Made by a program: the position numbers and the translations under genes. The notes below the pieces were generated by a model, which had not been told where the DNA came from, did not search any database, and was given only the letters and a program-made list of their open reading frames with translations. This document shows, in pieces, positions 1-11,480 of a stretch of 64,000 nt of DNA (position 1 is the first letter of the stretch; each line of letters starts with the position of its first letter). The stretch is from Lanius collurio (Eukaryota > Chordata > Aves > Passeriformes > Laniidae). The stretch spans positions 1,363,542 through 1,427,541 of the forward strand of contig JACBWW010000083.1 of assembly GCA_020086605.1 (NCBI GenBank), given 5' to 3'.

Positions 1-1655
1 TGCAGCTCTTCCCTCTCCAGCTCCATCTGCCCATGGGACACTGAAGCCCAGAGGCTCAGCACCTCTGGCCAGTGCTCCCACAGAGCTCTGCTGGTGGGGA
101 CAGGGCTGCTCCAGTGCCCACAGACCACACTCATCCTCACAGGCCCTTTGCAGCAGGAGCAGCCTTCAACAACCTCTCAGGAGCTCAGCTCAGAGAAGAT
201 AAACACCGAAACCCGTGTATGCTCCCCAGGGGGGAGAGAGAAGCAAACCAGAGAGATAAAGGAGAATTCCAGGTGAACATCAAGAAACTGTTTACCCTCA
301 GAAAATAGTATATTAACAATCTTTCTGTCTACGAGCATCTTCCCTTAGAAAAACTCACAGATTTTCCTGTTTAAAGGGGAAGGCATGAAGATGAATGAGT
401 CCATCTCTCTCCCTCTAATATCTTTTGCCACCCCGTGCAAGGGTGTTTGATAGAGAAGCAGCAGAGTACTTGGTCTTTCAGCTCTAAATACTCAAAACTC
501 AAGTCTGAGAAAATTAAGGTGTAAAGAAGCTGGAAGGCAAACTGCTGACTCCAAACAGCCAGGGCTGAAATATGACACTTGTGCAGTACTGATGTTTTTA
601 TATTTACATAAATTAATAACTCAATCACACACAGGTACCTTTCTTGCATCTGAAGTTCTTTACATTCCCCATCTGTTTCCTTCTGGTCCACAAATCCTTT
701 CAATCCCTTCAAGGTAATGCAGGGCCTGGGAAGAAAGGAGCAGAAATTGCTGCTTGCTATTTCACCATCAGGGAAATGTAAAAACATTCCTAATTAGTGA
801 ACATTTTAGATTGGCTGTAATTCCTTCAATGCTCCTCATCATGTTGGCCTTGGGACAGCTCTGCCGAGATGGAAAAAACGGAATTGCTTCCTTCTCATAT
901 GGATTCGGTCACATTTTGTTGGCATTTTCCCAAATAGACTTTGCTCAAGAACATTAATATATTTTTTACATAGCACTTCATATGTAAAGCATGGAAACCT
1001 GTTTCAGTATATATTAAACCAAGATGTTGCTGATTAGTGTGGATACACCAACTCCTGGGAGGCCAGAACCTGAATACAGGGGAAGGCAGGCAAGAGAGGT
1101 CCTGTTACAGCAGTGGGGGGGTTGTGATTTCTCTGGGCTTCACAGCAGCTTCAGAGCAGCTGAGAAGCAGATGCTCCAGCATTTCAGCTTGGTAGGCAGA
1201 CACATCCCAGCCATAAGTGCTTCTTGGCTGCGTGTCTCATCTCACAGGACTTTTCAGTACTTTTAAAAGTCAGATTTAATAGTACTTTTCGTAGAGCGGA
1301 CACTAAGCAGGTAACCTTTCCATGTCAGCTCCTCCAGGTCTTCTCAGACACAAATTTCCACACTCGAGGCTGAGATTTTCCCTCTAGGAGAACAGTCTAT
1401 TGAAGCAGGCTCTGTCATCACCCATCTGCAGCAGCCATTGCCTGATATGCATGAGACACCAGGGAGGATGGGGGTTCAGGTCTCCTGATTCATAAGCTAA
1501 GCTTATAGACCACACAGCTCTTTCTGAAGAATGCATATAGTTCTTTAAAATAACTTTTTATTTCTCCAAATCACATTTTGACCCCAAAAGTGGAGACTCT
1601 AATATATGGCCCAGAACTTTATAGTAACCCCCAAAAACCCCAAAGACTGTCAATA
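1..1655. other. Noncoding stretch, no gene seen
   Basis: No frame here shows a recognisable domain, signal peptide or convincing exon edges. The sequence is mixed in composition, with an AT-richer middle (about 930-1020). There is a short C/A-rich run just before the CR1 fragment that starts at 1656. I see no promoter or RNA gene. Confidence 0.7.
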
Positions 1656-1830
1656 TCATAGAATCATAGAAGGGGTTGGAAGTGACCTTAAGGATCATCT
1701 AGTTCCCACTCCCTGACTTGAGCAGGTGCACCTTCCACTATACGAGGTTGCTCCAAGTCCCATCCAACCTGGCTTTGAACACTTCCAGGAATGTGGCAGC
1801 CACACTTCTCTGGGCAATCTACTCAAACAG
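1656..1830 (-). mobile_element. CR1 LINE, 5'-truncated 3' end
   Basis: Read on the plus strand this begins with the reversed CR1 tail 'tcatagaatcatagaa'. It continues through the reversed signature 'ggttggaagtgaccttaagg', then 'atcatctagtt', 'caccttccacta', 'caacctggctttgaacactt' and 'cttctctgggcaa'. These follow avian CR1 3' ends in order, with scattered substitutions. The copy is about 175 bp and truncated at its 5' side, as is normal for CR1. It carries no intact reverse transcriptase and cannot move. The tail keeps about two of the 8-bp units. No target duplication is evident, which is typical of CR1. Confidence 0.93.
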
Positions 1831-3384
1831 AGTTTGAGCCAAAGAACAGATTTCCCCCTGGCTATCAGCAAGTGTGATGCCACAGGCTGCAGGGTCACTG
1901 GTTCTGCTTGCATCAGCACCAGATCAAGTCCCAGCCTTCCTTAAACAATAAACTGCAGTTACTCAATATATGTCTGCTTTCATTTCAAATAAACTTAATT
2001 TTTGAACATATTTTGACTTCTTTAGCTACACCACCTCAGTGACCATGAAAGTTTTTATGACCACTGGCAACCCACTACTTTTTAATTACTGTCCTACACA
2101 GTTGCTAAGCAAAGACTTTATGACATACAAAAAAAAATTGTGCTGGAGTTGTCAAAATATTTGGATAATTTTATTCCCTTTACATCTTGAAAATACACTC
2201 TAAACAGCCACTTCTACCATACAATATGGTGATGTAAATTATGCAGGTTTTTTGCCACATGTGCTTTTGTTTTCCCTCTTTCCATAGCATCTTTTCCCAA
2301 ACTATCCTGCAGGGAGTTTGCACTCAGCCTTTAATCCACTGTTCATTTATTAAGTTAAGACAGAAACAGGCAGTGTCAAAAAAAAAAAAAAAACCAAAAA
2401 AAAAATCCACCCCAAAAAAGGGAGAAGGCCTCAACTTGAAGTGTCCTGGGATAAATTTTAAAAGGTTTGTAAGACAAAAGAGTGCCAATAGTATGCAGCA
2501 TGAGAAAGGCTTAATGTTCAAAGAAACACCCTTCAAAATTAATACATTTGATGGAGCTGCAAAAGCCTCTTTAGTAGCAGCCTGCCTACATTAACAATTT
2601 TGGACAGCCTGGTACCTCTGAGAGTCTACTGCGCAAGTGTTTCAGATACTTTTTCTTTATGATACTACAGACTGTCAATCTTCACATAGCATGAAGAACA
2701 GATGCTCTTAAGAAAATGTTGTAAATATCCATAAGTAAAACTAAGAACAAATAAGCCTAATTTTTTAAAAAAAAGGAGATTTGATTATTCTCTCTCCCCC
2801 TATTTCCCCTTCCCCTCCCCCCATTAAAATATGGTTGGATTCTGACCAGTGATAGTGATCCAGGACAATTCTAATGGACATGTCAGATCATGAAATATCA
2901 TTGCAGCAGGATATGAAGATATTGCCTGGGGTTTTATGCCGAAAAATTTAACTAGTTCTCAGCCCTTATGGGGTGATGTTCTTCCTCTCATCAGAATAGT
3001 TACTGAGTCAAAGTAAAAAAAACAAAACTTTTTAAATGCAGCAGTAGGAGAGTCCCATCTGAACATAAACACACTCCGCCCTCTTGGACAACATGTATTA
3101 AATGACGATAATGTGTGCACAGCGATACAGCTCAGCTCTGCCTGCTCCTGAGGGCAGCCTCCATCTCCCTGGCTGCAATTTTGCTCTATCCCTGCACCCT
3201 CTTGAAGCAGCAGTTTACAGCACCAAGCTCTGGTGAGACACTTCAAATCGCATTCTTAATTTTTTGGGGTTTTTTTAATCTCTCTTATTCAAATGGTCCC
3301 AGCTTGAGATAGCTTGATATATTACTACGCCTGTCAGGGAGATGGTGAGAATAATAGGAGCAAAAAGGCCTAGCTGCTCCTGGC
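1831..3384. other. Noncoding, low-complexity tracts
   Basis: No gene is recognised. The stretch holds an A16 run with a following A10 run (2378-2405), which creates an artificial lysine-rich open frame. It also holds a pyrimidine-rich run at about 2788-2824. The rest is AT-rich and unremarkable. Confidence 0.65.
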
Positions 3385-3720
3385 CAGGGCTGTGGCAGGG
3401 AGCACAAAGGGGCTGGCGGGGGCGAGGGGGGCACGGCCCGGCATTTCCGCTCCTCTACCTACCTACGTGTCTAATCGCTGCTGAAAAAGCTGCTGCACGG
3501 CGGCCCCGGGCTGCGGGACGCAGGGGAGCTTTGATGTCCCGAGCATTGGTCCCACCCTGCACCTCTGACAAGGCTGACGGGCGCTCTGCCTGCGCCGCAC
3601 CTCGCACCAGCACCCACGGACCAGCACCAATTCAAACACCCACAGCAGCTGGGACTGCAGCAGGAGAGCCCTTCCTGGGGCCGCCGGGGTCCTCACCTCT
3701 CCGAGCTTCCCCCCAGAAAG
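3385..3720. promoter_or_regulatory. Small CpG island-like segment
   Basis: By eye there are about 20 or more CpG dinucleotides in some 330 bp, in a window that is otherwise strongly CpG-depleted. GC content is high throughout. The left edge carries four G runs (3398-3400, 3409-3412, 3418-3422, 3426-3431). A 162-codon open frame crosses it on the plus strand, but the protein is Ala/Pro/Arg-rich with no domain, as expected of GC-rich noncoding DNA. This could be a promoter of an unrecognised transcript or an orphan CpG island. I see no TATA box and no clear first exon. Confidence 0.45.
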
Positions 3721-4879
3721 CAGCTGCCAAGGCAGCACTGCTGAGCTCTTCTGCACCTTGCACCAGGATGCACCTCTGGGGAAGGAGAAGGGTCCCACAG
3801 GGATTCTTCCCCACTGGGATATTGAGATGAGGTTTGGGAATCCTATATGTGTGATGAGAGCATGCTGTGTGGCAGAATCCTAAGGGTGAGAGCCCAGGTA
3901 AGCCTGCGGCAGGGCAAGGAGAAACAGCCTCATCCACGGGGCTGTGATGCCTTAACCTGCAGCCATAAGAAGGGCCATATTGGCCTCCCAAGCCAGTGGC
4001 TGCTCAGAAACATTCTCTGTGGGGAAGTTAGCTCCCCCACTGACACCTGCCCTTTCTGAGACACACCAGGCTGCTCTGCATTTTTTCACATGGGGAAAAT
4101 AATTTTTTCCTGTGTATCCCTTAGTTTAACAGGCACCGCTGTTATCTTCAAAAGCACTATACCAGCTTACTCAAGAAAGCTTCTGACCATACCCCAGCTT
4201 ATCCTGAATCAACTGGGGCAAACCTACATCCTTGGGAAAGTACCTCTACAGGAATTACCCTAGATGCTAGGTGAGCTGTAAAGGGGTAACCAGGAGAAAT
4301 GAGCCCAAACACTTCACCTGTGGCATACACGAAGTTGTTTCCAGCTTCCTTGCTGCTAGGGGGCTTTGTTCACTAAAACCACCAAGAGAAGAAAGTGATA
4401 GTGTTTGATGAAGGAACACCTCATAGCAGTGACAGTGCTGAGAGCATTGCTACTTGCAGGAAAGGCTGTTCAAGCTCCTTCTTTATGGACCTAAGCTCTG
4501 CCCTGGTTATTTGCCCAAAGACTTCTCCAAGGTTTTTCACTGGGCATTACAAATTTCCAGCACAAACAACAACGAGTGACTCTGGCCAGTGGTCAGTCCA
4601 GGGACCTAAACCCAGTGCAAAGATCACTCTTGATTTTTTTGCAAACAAGATGTTTTTATGAAAAACACTGTGCTTACTCAGGTACCACCAGCAGAGACCC
4701 AGGGTCTGGCCTCCTCTGCATCTTTCTCCATCCTTTCCCTCCTGTTCACAGCAAGGGCTCAGGCAGGAGTAAGGGCAGGATCAGGCCATGAACTGTCAGA
4801 ATTACAACCCACATAATTGTTCCACATAATTTCAAGCACTTCTGTACATACCTGAGAAATTAATACCCGAGTTTAATGA
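3721..4879. other. Noncoding stretch, no gene seen
   Basis: Mixed-composition sequence downstream of the CpG-rich segment. All open frames are shorter than about 90 codons and match no family I recognise. No repeat identified. Confidence 0.65.
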
Positions 4880-5110
4880 TTAGATCACCCTGAATCACAT
4901 CAGAGTATCATCTGCACAGGACTGCCTCAATGTTATCCATATTTTCTTATTTCTTCAGTTCTCTATGATAATTAGAAGCTAAAGAATTTTCCAATTAAGG
5001 CAAATTACATAAGCAAATGTGGCTTAGTGTAAACAATTAGCATCATGTAATTGCATGAAAATGTTTAATTAATCCACAGATTTTCCAAAAGACTATTGTA
5101 TTAAGAAAGA
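4880..5110. promoter_or_regulatory. ATTA-rich segment, possible regulatory element
   Basis: This AT-rich segment holds several TAAT/ATTA homeodomain-type cores in about 180 bp. Examples are 'gataattagaag' at about 4967, 'ccaattaagg' at about 4992, 'acaattagcatcatgtaatt' at about 5034 and 'tttaattaatcc' at about 5064. Such density is common in vertebrate developmental enhancers but also arises in AT-rich DNA. No coding or repeat explanation was found. Function is inferred only. Confidence 0.25.
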
Positions 5111-5203
5111 ATTTGTGGCAATTCTGGTGCCTTCCTCAGTTTCCTGTTCCTGCTGAAATGAGAGCAGCAGCAAGGTGGGAGTATGTGTACCCTCCACCCT
5201 GAC

Positions 5204-5245
5204 AACACAGACACACAGACACAGACACAGACACACACACACACA
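5204..5245. repeat. (CA)n microsatellite with interruptions
   Basis: A CA tract interrupted by CAGACA units. The first part alternates CACAGA and the last part is pure CA for about 14 bases. It produces Cys/Val-rich and Thr/His-rich spurious frames. Confidence 0.95.
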
Positions 5246-8200
5246 AAAATGCACATCACCCTTCATTTGCCTAGGTAGCCAGTGTTTCATGCTCTGGGAT
5301 ATACCTCCTAGATCAGGAGGCTCAAGGGAAAACAAAATCACATCCCTGACTAACTTCTAACATTGTCAATGTATTTGTTCTTCTTCCCAATCAAAAAAAT
5401 GGAAGCCAAATTGACTTGAAGCACTCTTAATAAATATTCTCAAAAGGTGAAGCAAAGATCAAAGCAATATCACAAAATTAGGGAGATATTTTGTTTGTTT
5501 TATTTGTTTTATTCAAGCATCAGAGGGGCAATAGGAGGCAGGCTGTGATGATTTTTTATGATTCTGTTATTCTAATGTATCCAAATCTTTCCCAGCATTT
5601 TATTTTTAAATGTTTTCTATTATGGGGCAACAAAGAGCCATTCATTCCACCTAGCAGAAACCTTAGTTTTGATTAAGCACTTCTGGTAGCCATTTAGGGT
5701 GCTAAAATCTATCATTGCATTTAATTATCCTTGGTTTTTTATAGTCTCCTTTATTGCTCATTAAATTACTAAAGATGCTTCTGCAGTTTGTTCTTAAGGA
5801 AGGATCCAGCAAGAAACATATGCTGGTGAAAGGTTGCTCAGGTTTCCACAGCATCCAAAGCTGTCAGCATAAATTCACTGATTTTGTTTTATCAAAGGAT
5901 AAGCAGCTCTTGTAAAACCCTGACACTGTGGTCACCAAAGTAATAGTCACATAAAAGAGACCTTTCAGGTACTGGGTTTGGTGAGCAGCATTATCCCAGA
6001 GTTCAAAACATTTGGACTATAATTCAAAGCTGAGTAAATCATTTTGGCTGTGAACACGGATATGAAGGTATTTGTTTTCCCTGGGCCGAGCCATCTTGGC
6101 ATGTTTTGCAAATAACACTGTGAGATCTGCAACATCCCTGGGTGTGTGGCAAGGAGTCCCCTGCCCTTCATCTCTGAGCTTCTGCTGAAGCAGCCAGTTG
6201 TGTGTACAGTGGGAGACCTTGAAGATGCCAAAGCACTGTAAATATTGCCCACTGTTCCCACACCACATGAAAAAATGGTCGCAGAGGAGCAATGGCAGCA
6301 TTCTGATTACACCCCACCTACGGATGTCTTGAACAAGCATCCCTTGTGCTGGTCCCAATGCCAACTGTAGGCCCTGGCTGAACACAAAGCTTGGTTCTTA
6401 CCACAAACCACAGACATAAGTGGTGACCATTTGGGCAGAAACTCCACTGAAGAAGGACATTGTTAATTTATGTTACTGTTACTCATTTGTAACTGATTTC
6501 CCCTGACCTCCTGATGTTCCTTGCTCACTGCTTTCTCCTGGCTTCCTCATGCTGGGAATCTGCTGCCCTTAGAGATGCTGTGGATGTATGTGGATGGGTC
6601 TGGGGAGCATTTGTCCCTCCTGCATGTTCCTCTGCATCCTCCCAGGATCCTGCAGCCAGGATGGCTGTGTTAGAACAGTGCATCACTTGGGCAAAGCTGG
6701 CAGCCAAACAAGGGAGGTTTTTCAATCTCCCAGTTATAACACTGATAGACCAAAGCCACAAAACTGCAGTAAATTCTCCACTTTTCCCCCTTCAGACATG
6801 TGAAAGGATGCAATAGAGTGTCAAATGAATCCAATGTGGGGACACACCATGTCCCAATGTGTAATCTTTGCACTATGCCTCAGCCCAAGAGCTACATGTA
6901 CCACAAGAGACTGAAAAACCTGTTCTTCCTTTCCAAAAACCAACAGCCACTACATACCTTCACCCTTCTTACCTCCCTTCCTTCCTACTATAAATTCAAT
7001 AGTTTAACGTCATGTTCCCTGCCCAGAAACACGAAGTGTTTCCTGTGTTACAGAAAGGCTGACACCAGCAGTTTGAAGCATCCTCCCAGCCTCTTCCAGA
7101 CACCCCAAAATCAAGACCTCCCTTCTGCCCCACCCAATGTCAGGACAACAACATTTTGGCAACACAGTATAGCCTGAGCCACCACGTTTTGCAGTTTGGT
7201 GAGCTTTAAAAGCAATGCATGCTCCCTTTCTGGCATTATTTTATTCTTTCCCTTAGCCTGTCAAGTTAGAGGAAAATGGTGATCATAACATATGTGGATG
7301 TATTAACTCAGTAATAAGATTACCAGATGATGCTAGGACAGAACAGTACTTTTATCTCTGTTTGGTTATTGTATGTAATATTGAAGCCACCTTCATATTC
7401 AAATATTATATTACACCGTGGTTTTGTAATCTCAAATGAAAGCTATTCAGTTAATTTTCTGAGACCCACTGTGTTCTCAGATTCCCTTTAAATTGGTCTT
7501 ATTCTGAACTATATTTACTTAACTGTCAAACTGTAAGCAGTCCCTATGAATACAGGAGGGATTTTCCCTTTTCATAAATGTATGCACTTTATCTTTTATC
7601 AGCTTAGCAAATAACATGGCTCAAAAGTTTTACAGGTTTCTACTTCCTCTGCTGTTACCTTTTTGCATGAGCTTGTCTTAGCTTTTCATTTAAATGGTCT
7701 TGTAGGCACATCCCATGCCCCAACAGCTGCAGTTTCCATGGGGCAGGATCTGCTGTGGCTTTAGAAACATGTGGACTGGAGCTCTGTGTGCCTCCAGAGT
7801 AGAGAGACACTCAGTGTCCTGAACACAGGGGTCTCAGGGTGGCAGGGATGTGAGATGCCAAGTGTGGCACTGGCAACATCTTCCCCATTGGCTGCTTTAA
7901 GTTCAGTTTTTCAGATACATGGCCAAAACCATGGCATTGTCACTCAGGCAAAACACCTTCCTTCCCTCTATTTGTGTCTCTCAAATCAGCTGTGTACAAA
8001 TAATTTTCCCATCTCTGCTATCAAACCATTTTGATTGAACAACAAGGACATCATCCAAACTGCAGCATTCTTCTCATCTGGATTTTGCTATGTGCCAGCA
8101 TTCCCTTTTACACCTCCCATAGGGCAGAGATGTTGTAACCAGGGTGCAGAGGAGGCCCTGATCAGCTGGATTGAGCCAGGGGAGAGCAGATCCAGAGGGA

Positions 8201-9377
8201 CCAAGTCCCACTGTCTCCAATGCACCTCATGGCAGTGGGGCTGGTGCCAGCACAGGGATGCCCAGCTCATGCTGCAGTGCCCTCCATCTGAGATAGGCAC
8301 ATCTCCCCTATCAGTGAAATACCAGAAAATAAGAAATCCAAACTAGAAACAGAAGAAAGCTGGTGAGGGACAGAAAAACATCCAGATATTCCATAAAAGG
8401 TTCATCCATGTCTTGCATGTGGCCATCAAACCAAACCTAAGGCTATTCTGAATGGACCGGCTTCACTCCCTTTCTTTCTGATCCTGTATCCTCAGAGCCT
8501 GAGCCCACCTTCAGGGCCTGAAAGGCACAGCAAAACAATTAGTCATGCTTCATAAAGCTGCCTCCATCCAGCCACCCACAGCTCAGCCCAGCACCTGGAG
8601 GACACCAAAATCTGCGTTGGAAAGAGCCAGCACAAAATATTCTCACCAGTTACAGTGGCTAAAGTCCACATGGCAAAGGCCCAAGGGGACATCTCTGAAG
8701 GTGGGAGCACCAGGAAGCCAGAGCTCCATCCCTTTAATCAAGGCATCAGCAACCAAATCCAAAACTGGGGTCAGAGGGTTTAGGGGCAGCCCTGAGTAGT
8801 CCCCAGTCACCTCCCGCACCAGGTATCCCTACAGTTCTGGAGGGTGAACCAACACCTCTGCATTGTGTTCAGATGTTTTCACCATTGAAAGCAGCACTGG
8901 GAAGCAAAGACACATTGCTTAAGGGAAGGAGGGAAAGAAGCATGAGAAAGGAAATATTAGTAGGCAATTCATGTCAGGACAGCACATACTCAGAGAAGTG
9001 ATCAGTGCTCTCTACTCTAGAAAGCTTTTCCTTCCATCTTCATTTCTATTTCTCCTTTGGGAAAACCAGACAGAGAAGCACAATCCTCCTAAGAGCTGCC
9101 TAACTCCTGGCAGCAGAGGCAGGACCCCACCTCCTGCCAAGGCTGTCCTCTCTGCCAGGCATGTGTCACCCCCTGTGTCCCAATCCACTTTCCTGAGGGG
9201 CTGCTTTCCCCAGGCTGGGGCTCCCTGAGATCGCAGCAGGAGGGGGCTGCCAACACAGGTAATGGGTCTGTTTGTCTGGACTTGGTGCTTCAAGGATCAG
9301 TGTAGAGAGGGTGGGCCCTAGGGATGGTGGACATGCACAGTGACACCAATGTGCCACCTCCAAAGTAACGTATGAGC
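5246..9377. other. Noncoding stretch, no gene seen
   Basis: About 4 kb with no recognisable exon, RNA gene or mobile element. The left part (5370-5800) is AT-rich, with a short TTTG/TTTAT run at about 5486-5512. Open frames up to about 125 codons (6800-7177 plus, 6017-6385 minus) lack motifs and splice logic. Confidence 0.65.
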
Positions 9378-9401
9378 TGAAACAGCACAGCTGCTGTTTC
9401 A
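9378..9401. repeat. Inverted repeat, 10-bp perfect arms
   Basis: Arms TGAAACAGCA (9378-9387) and TGCTGTTTCA (9392-9401) are exact reverse complements separated by four bases, CAGC. The pairing stops at the next base on both sides. It would form a compact hairpin in single-stranded DNA or RNA. No host gene is seen. Confidence 0.9.
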
Positions 9402-9839
9402 TCAGTTATCTGTGTTAAACAGCTCTTCCCCCTCACGATTGTTGCATTTCCATGCTCAGATGGGCAAGAGCAGGATGTCAAGGCTCTCTTTTGCCAAACA
9501 TAGCCTTTGGCGAATGGTGCCTGCAGGTGGGAGGGAGCGTTTCACAGCATTGCATCAGGGTCTTAGCAGGGATTGCAGCATTTTAGTAACTCTTGGGAAC
9601 TCTTGACTGAAACACAGTGTAATTGCTGTAGTGCTTCTCCTCTGCAAACAGCCACTCACCCAGATGGCATCCCTGGGAAGAGCTGCCGCATTATTGCCCG
9701 TGCTGCACTTAGCATCGCGTGGATTTGGCGGGGTGGGCGTCCTGCCTCTGAGCTGGAGACAAAGTACACTCACGGGGGGATGCAACCAACGCACATTAAA
9801 GCTCAGCAGACATAGGCAGCGCTAGCAAACCACTCGCCC
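9402..9839. other. Noncoding, locally CpG-enriched
   Basis: No gene recognised. Between about 9680 and 9760 the CpG density rises (for example 'agcatcgcgtgg' and 'ggcggggtgggcg'), then falls again. This may be the edge of the GC-rich tract that follows. Confidence 0.5.
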
Positions 9840-10105
9840 TGTCTGGTCTCGCCCCTGTGAGCTGTCCCCACCTCCCTGAACCCCGCCACGGGTGAGCGGG
9901 GTTTCTGATCTCCTCACTCCTCGCCTGTCTGATCCACCCTCCCCAGTTGGGCCAGGCTTCTGATCTCTCAGCTACTAATCCCATCTCCCCCCCAGCTGCT
10001 CCGGGACTCTGATCTTCCCTCTTCAGCTGCACCAGGCCTGCTGATTTCCCCTGGCTTCCTTAAGCCTCTGATCTCCCCTCCTCAGCTGCTCCCATCTGGA
10101 CCCTT
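9840..10105. repeat. Degenerate pyrimidine-rich tandem repeat
   Basis: A C/T-rich tract in which 'CTGATC' or 'CTGATT' recurs at about 9905, 9929, 9960, 10009, 10040 and 10067, often preceded by GGC/GCC and followed by TCCCCTCCT. 'CAGCTGC' recurs at about 9993 and 10025, and again near 10083. Spacing is about 24-31 bp with one double gap, so this looks like an old, decayed minisatellite. It gives several long but meaningless frames on the minus strand. Confidence 0.6.
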
Positions 10106-11229
10106 GCTGTCCTCCAGCCACAGACAAAGCCCCAACTGCAAAATGGCTCCTACCCAGCCCTGCCTGCAGGTTGGGTGCTCCCAGGAGCTGGGGAGCAGAT
10201 GGCAAAGGGGGGACAGGCAGACCCCCAGTCTGGCCAGGTCTCTGCTGTTGGATGATGCCATGCCCAGGGCAGGTCCCAGGGACTTGCGCACAAGGAGAAT
10301 GCTGAACAAATACACACATTTGGAGTATATTCACCATGTAAGAGTGTTTGGGGCCCTAAAATCTCCCTGCTGACTCCCACAGGCACCATGCATGCACAAT
10401 TTGGACCCTGTAACTTATCCACATGGACACTAACACCCATAATGTGCTAATATACTTCAGTGGGTGGCAGAGAGAGGATGGGCTCCCCACTGCTCTTCAG
10501 TAGAAGCTGCACCTCTGCCAGAGTCCTCCACTGGTCTGGTCATTACAAAGAGAAAATAAAAATTATTTGCAAAAGAGAAGCAGTACTTTCAGGCTTTTTC
10601 ACCCTTCCTGAGGTTGACTCTCCCACTTTCAATGAAGTAGGGAGTCTCTCACAACCACAGGACTACAGGAAGGGGGCACTGAGCCGAATCACGCTGGGTT
10701 CACAGCAGAGCTCCAAGCATTGGATCTGCACTGTCACCAATCACTGTCATGGCCATAAGCTCTGATCCACCACTGGCCAGGAGGAAAAGGTGGGTGTAAG
10801 GATGAAGTGCTTCTGTGGAGAGACTCTCTTTCCTTTTAATGATGTGGACAAAAAGGGAGGAACATGCCAGGCTGGATCATGCTACAAAGAGTTATGCACA
10901 GCTCTGTTTATGACAGAAGAGGATTCAGTGCTCCAGGCGAGTAGGGACTAAGCACTGGTACATTTTTCCTCAGAGGCAGCCATGTGCTGGCACTTATCCT
11001 ACCATAAATAAAAATATTTACAAATTATTTCACTTGGGCAAGGAAAAGATCCAAGTGACCAGGCTGGAAATGGGAAGCTGAGAGAGAGGAGCAGGGGAAG
11101 CAGCATCACTGCTGTCAGAGAAGCTCCTGGGAACAGGAAAGCACCTTGCCCACATCATTGCCTTCTGCACTGCAGACGGACAAACTGCACAGCTCCAAGG
11201 CCGAGCAGTGGGCAAGGAGTAATCTCCCT
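10106..11229. other. Noncoding stretch, no gene seen
   Basis: Mixed sequence with no recognisable gene, repeat family or RNA. Open frames of about 100 codons or less show no domain. Confidence 0.65.
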
Positions 11230-11480
11230 TCCCAAGAATATTTTCCTGCTAATCACAATGCATTATGAGCTAAAGCAGTTTTATAATGAAGTAATAAGAC
11301 CCAATGAAGTTGATGTTATCATAGGATAATTGGCCATTTCAGGCAACCAGATGCCTCAAGGAAAAGCAAAAGCTGTATAGTATTCCAGAAGGTCAATTAG
11401 CAGATAATGTCCATTTCCTCTGAATTTATTGCCTCTGTATTGGCCATAAATTTATTGCCACCATATTGGCCATTTCATTG
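11230..11480. promoter_or_regulatory. Possible regulatory element with repeated ATTGGCCAT
   Basis: The 9-mer ATTGGCCAT occurs three times within about 150 bp, near 11326, at 11439 and at 11465. The last two lie inside a 25-bp near-duplicate (11423-11447 and 11449-11473) with about three mismatches. ATTGG is the reverse of the CCAAT box and GCCAT is the YY1-type core, so clustered factor binding is conceivable. The surroundings are AT-rich with several ATTA cores. Function is inference from motifs. Confidence 0.3.
11423..11473. repeat. Tandem duplication, two 25-bp units
   Basis: Units start at 11423 and 11449 (period 26). Both begin AATTTATTGCC and end TATTGGCCAT. They differ at about three internal bases. 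This looks like an old local duplication. Confidence 0.85.

Noticed and set aside
3342..3830. 162-codon open frame over the CpG-rich segment
   Set aside because: GC-rich DNA has few stops. The protein is Ala/Pro/Arg-rich with no domain, and minus frames are open too.
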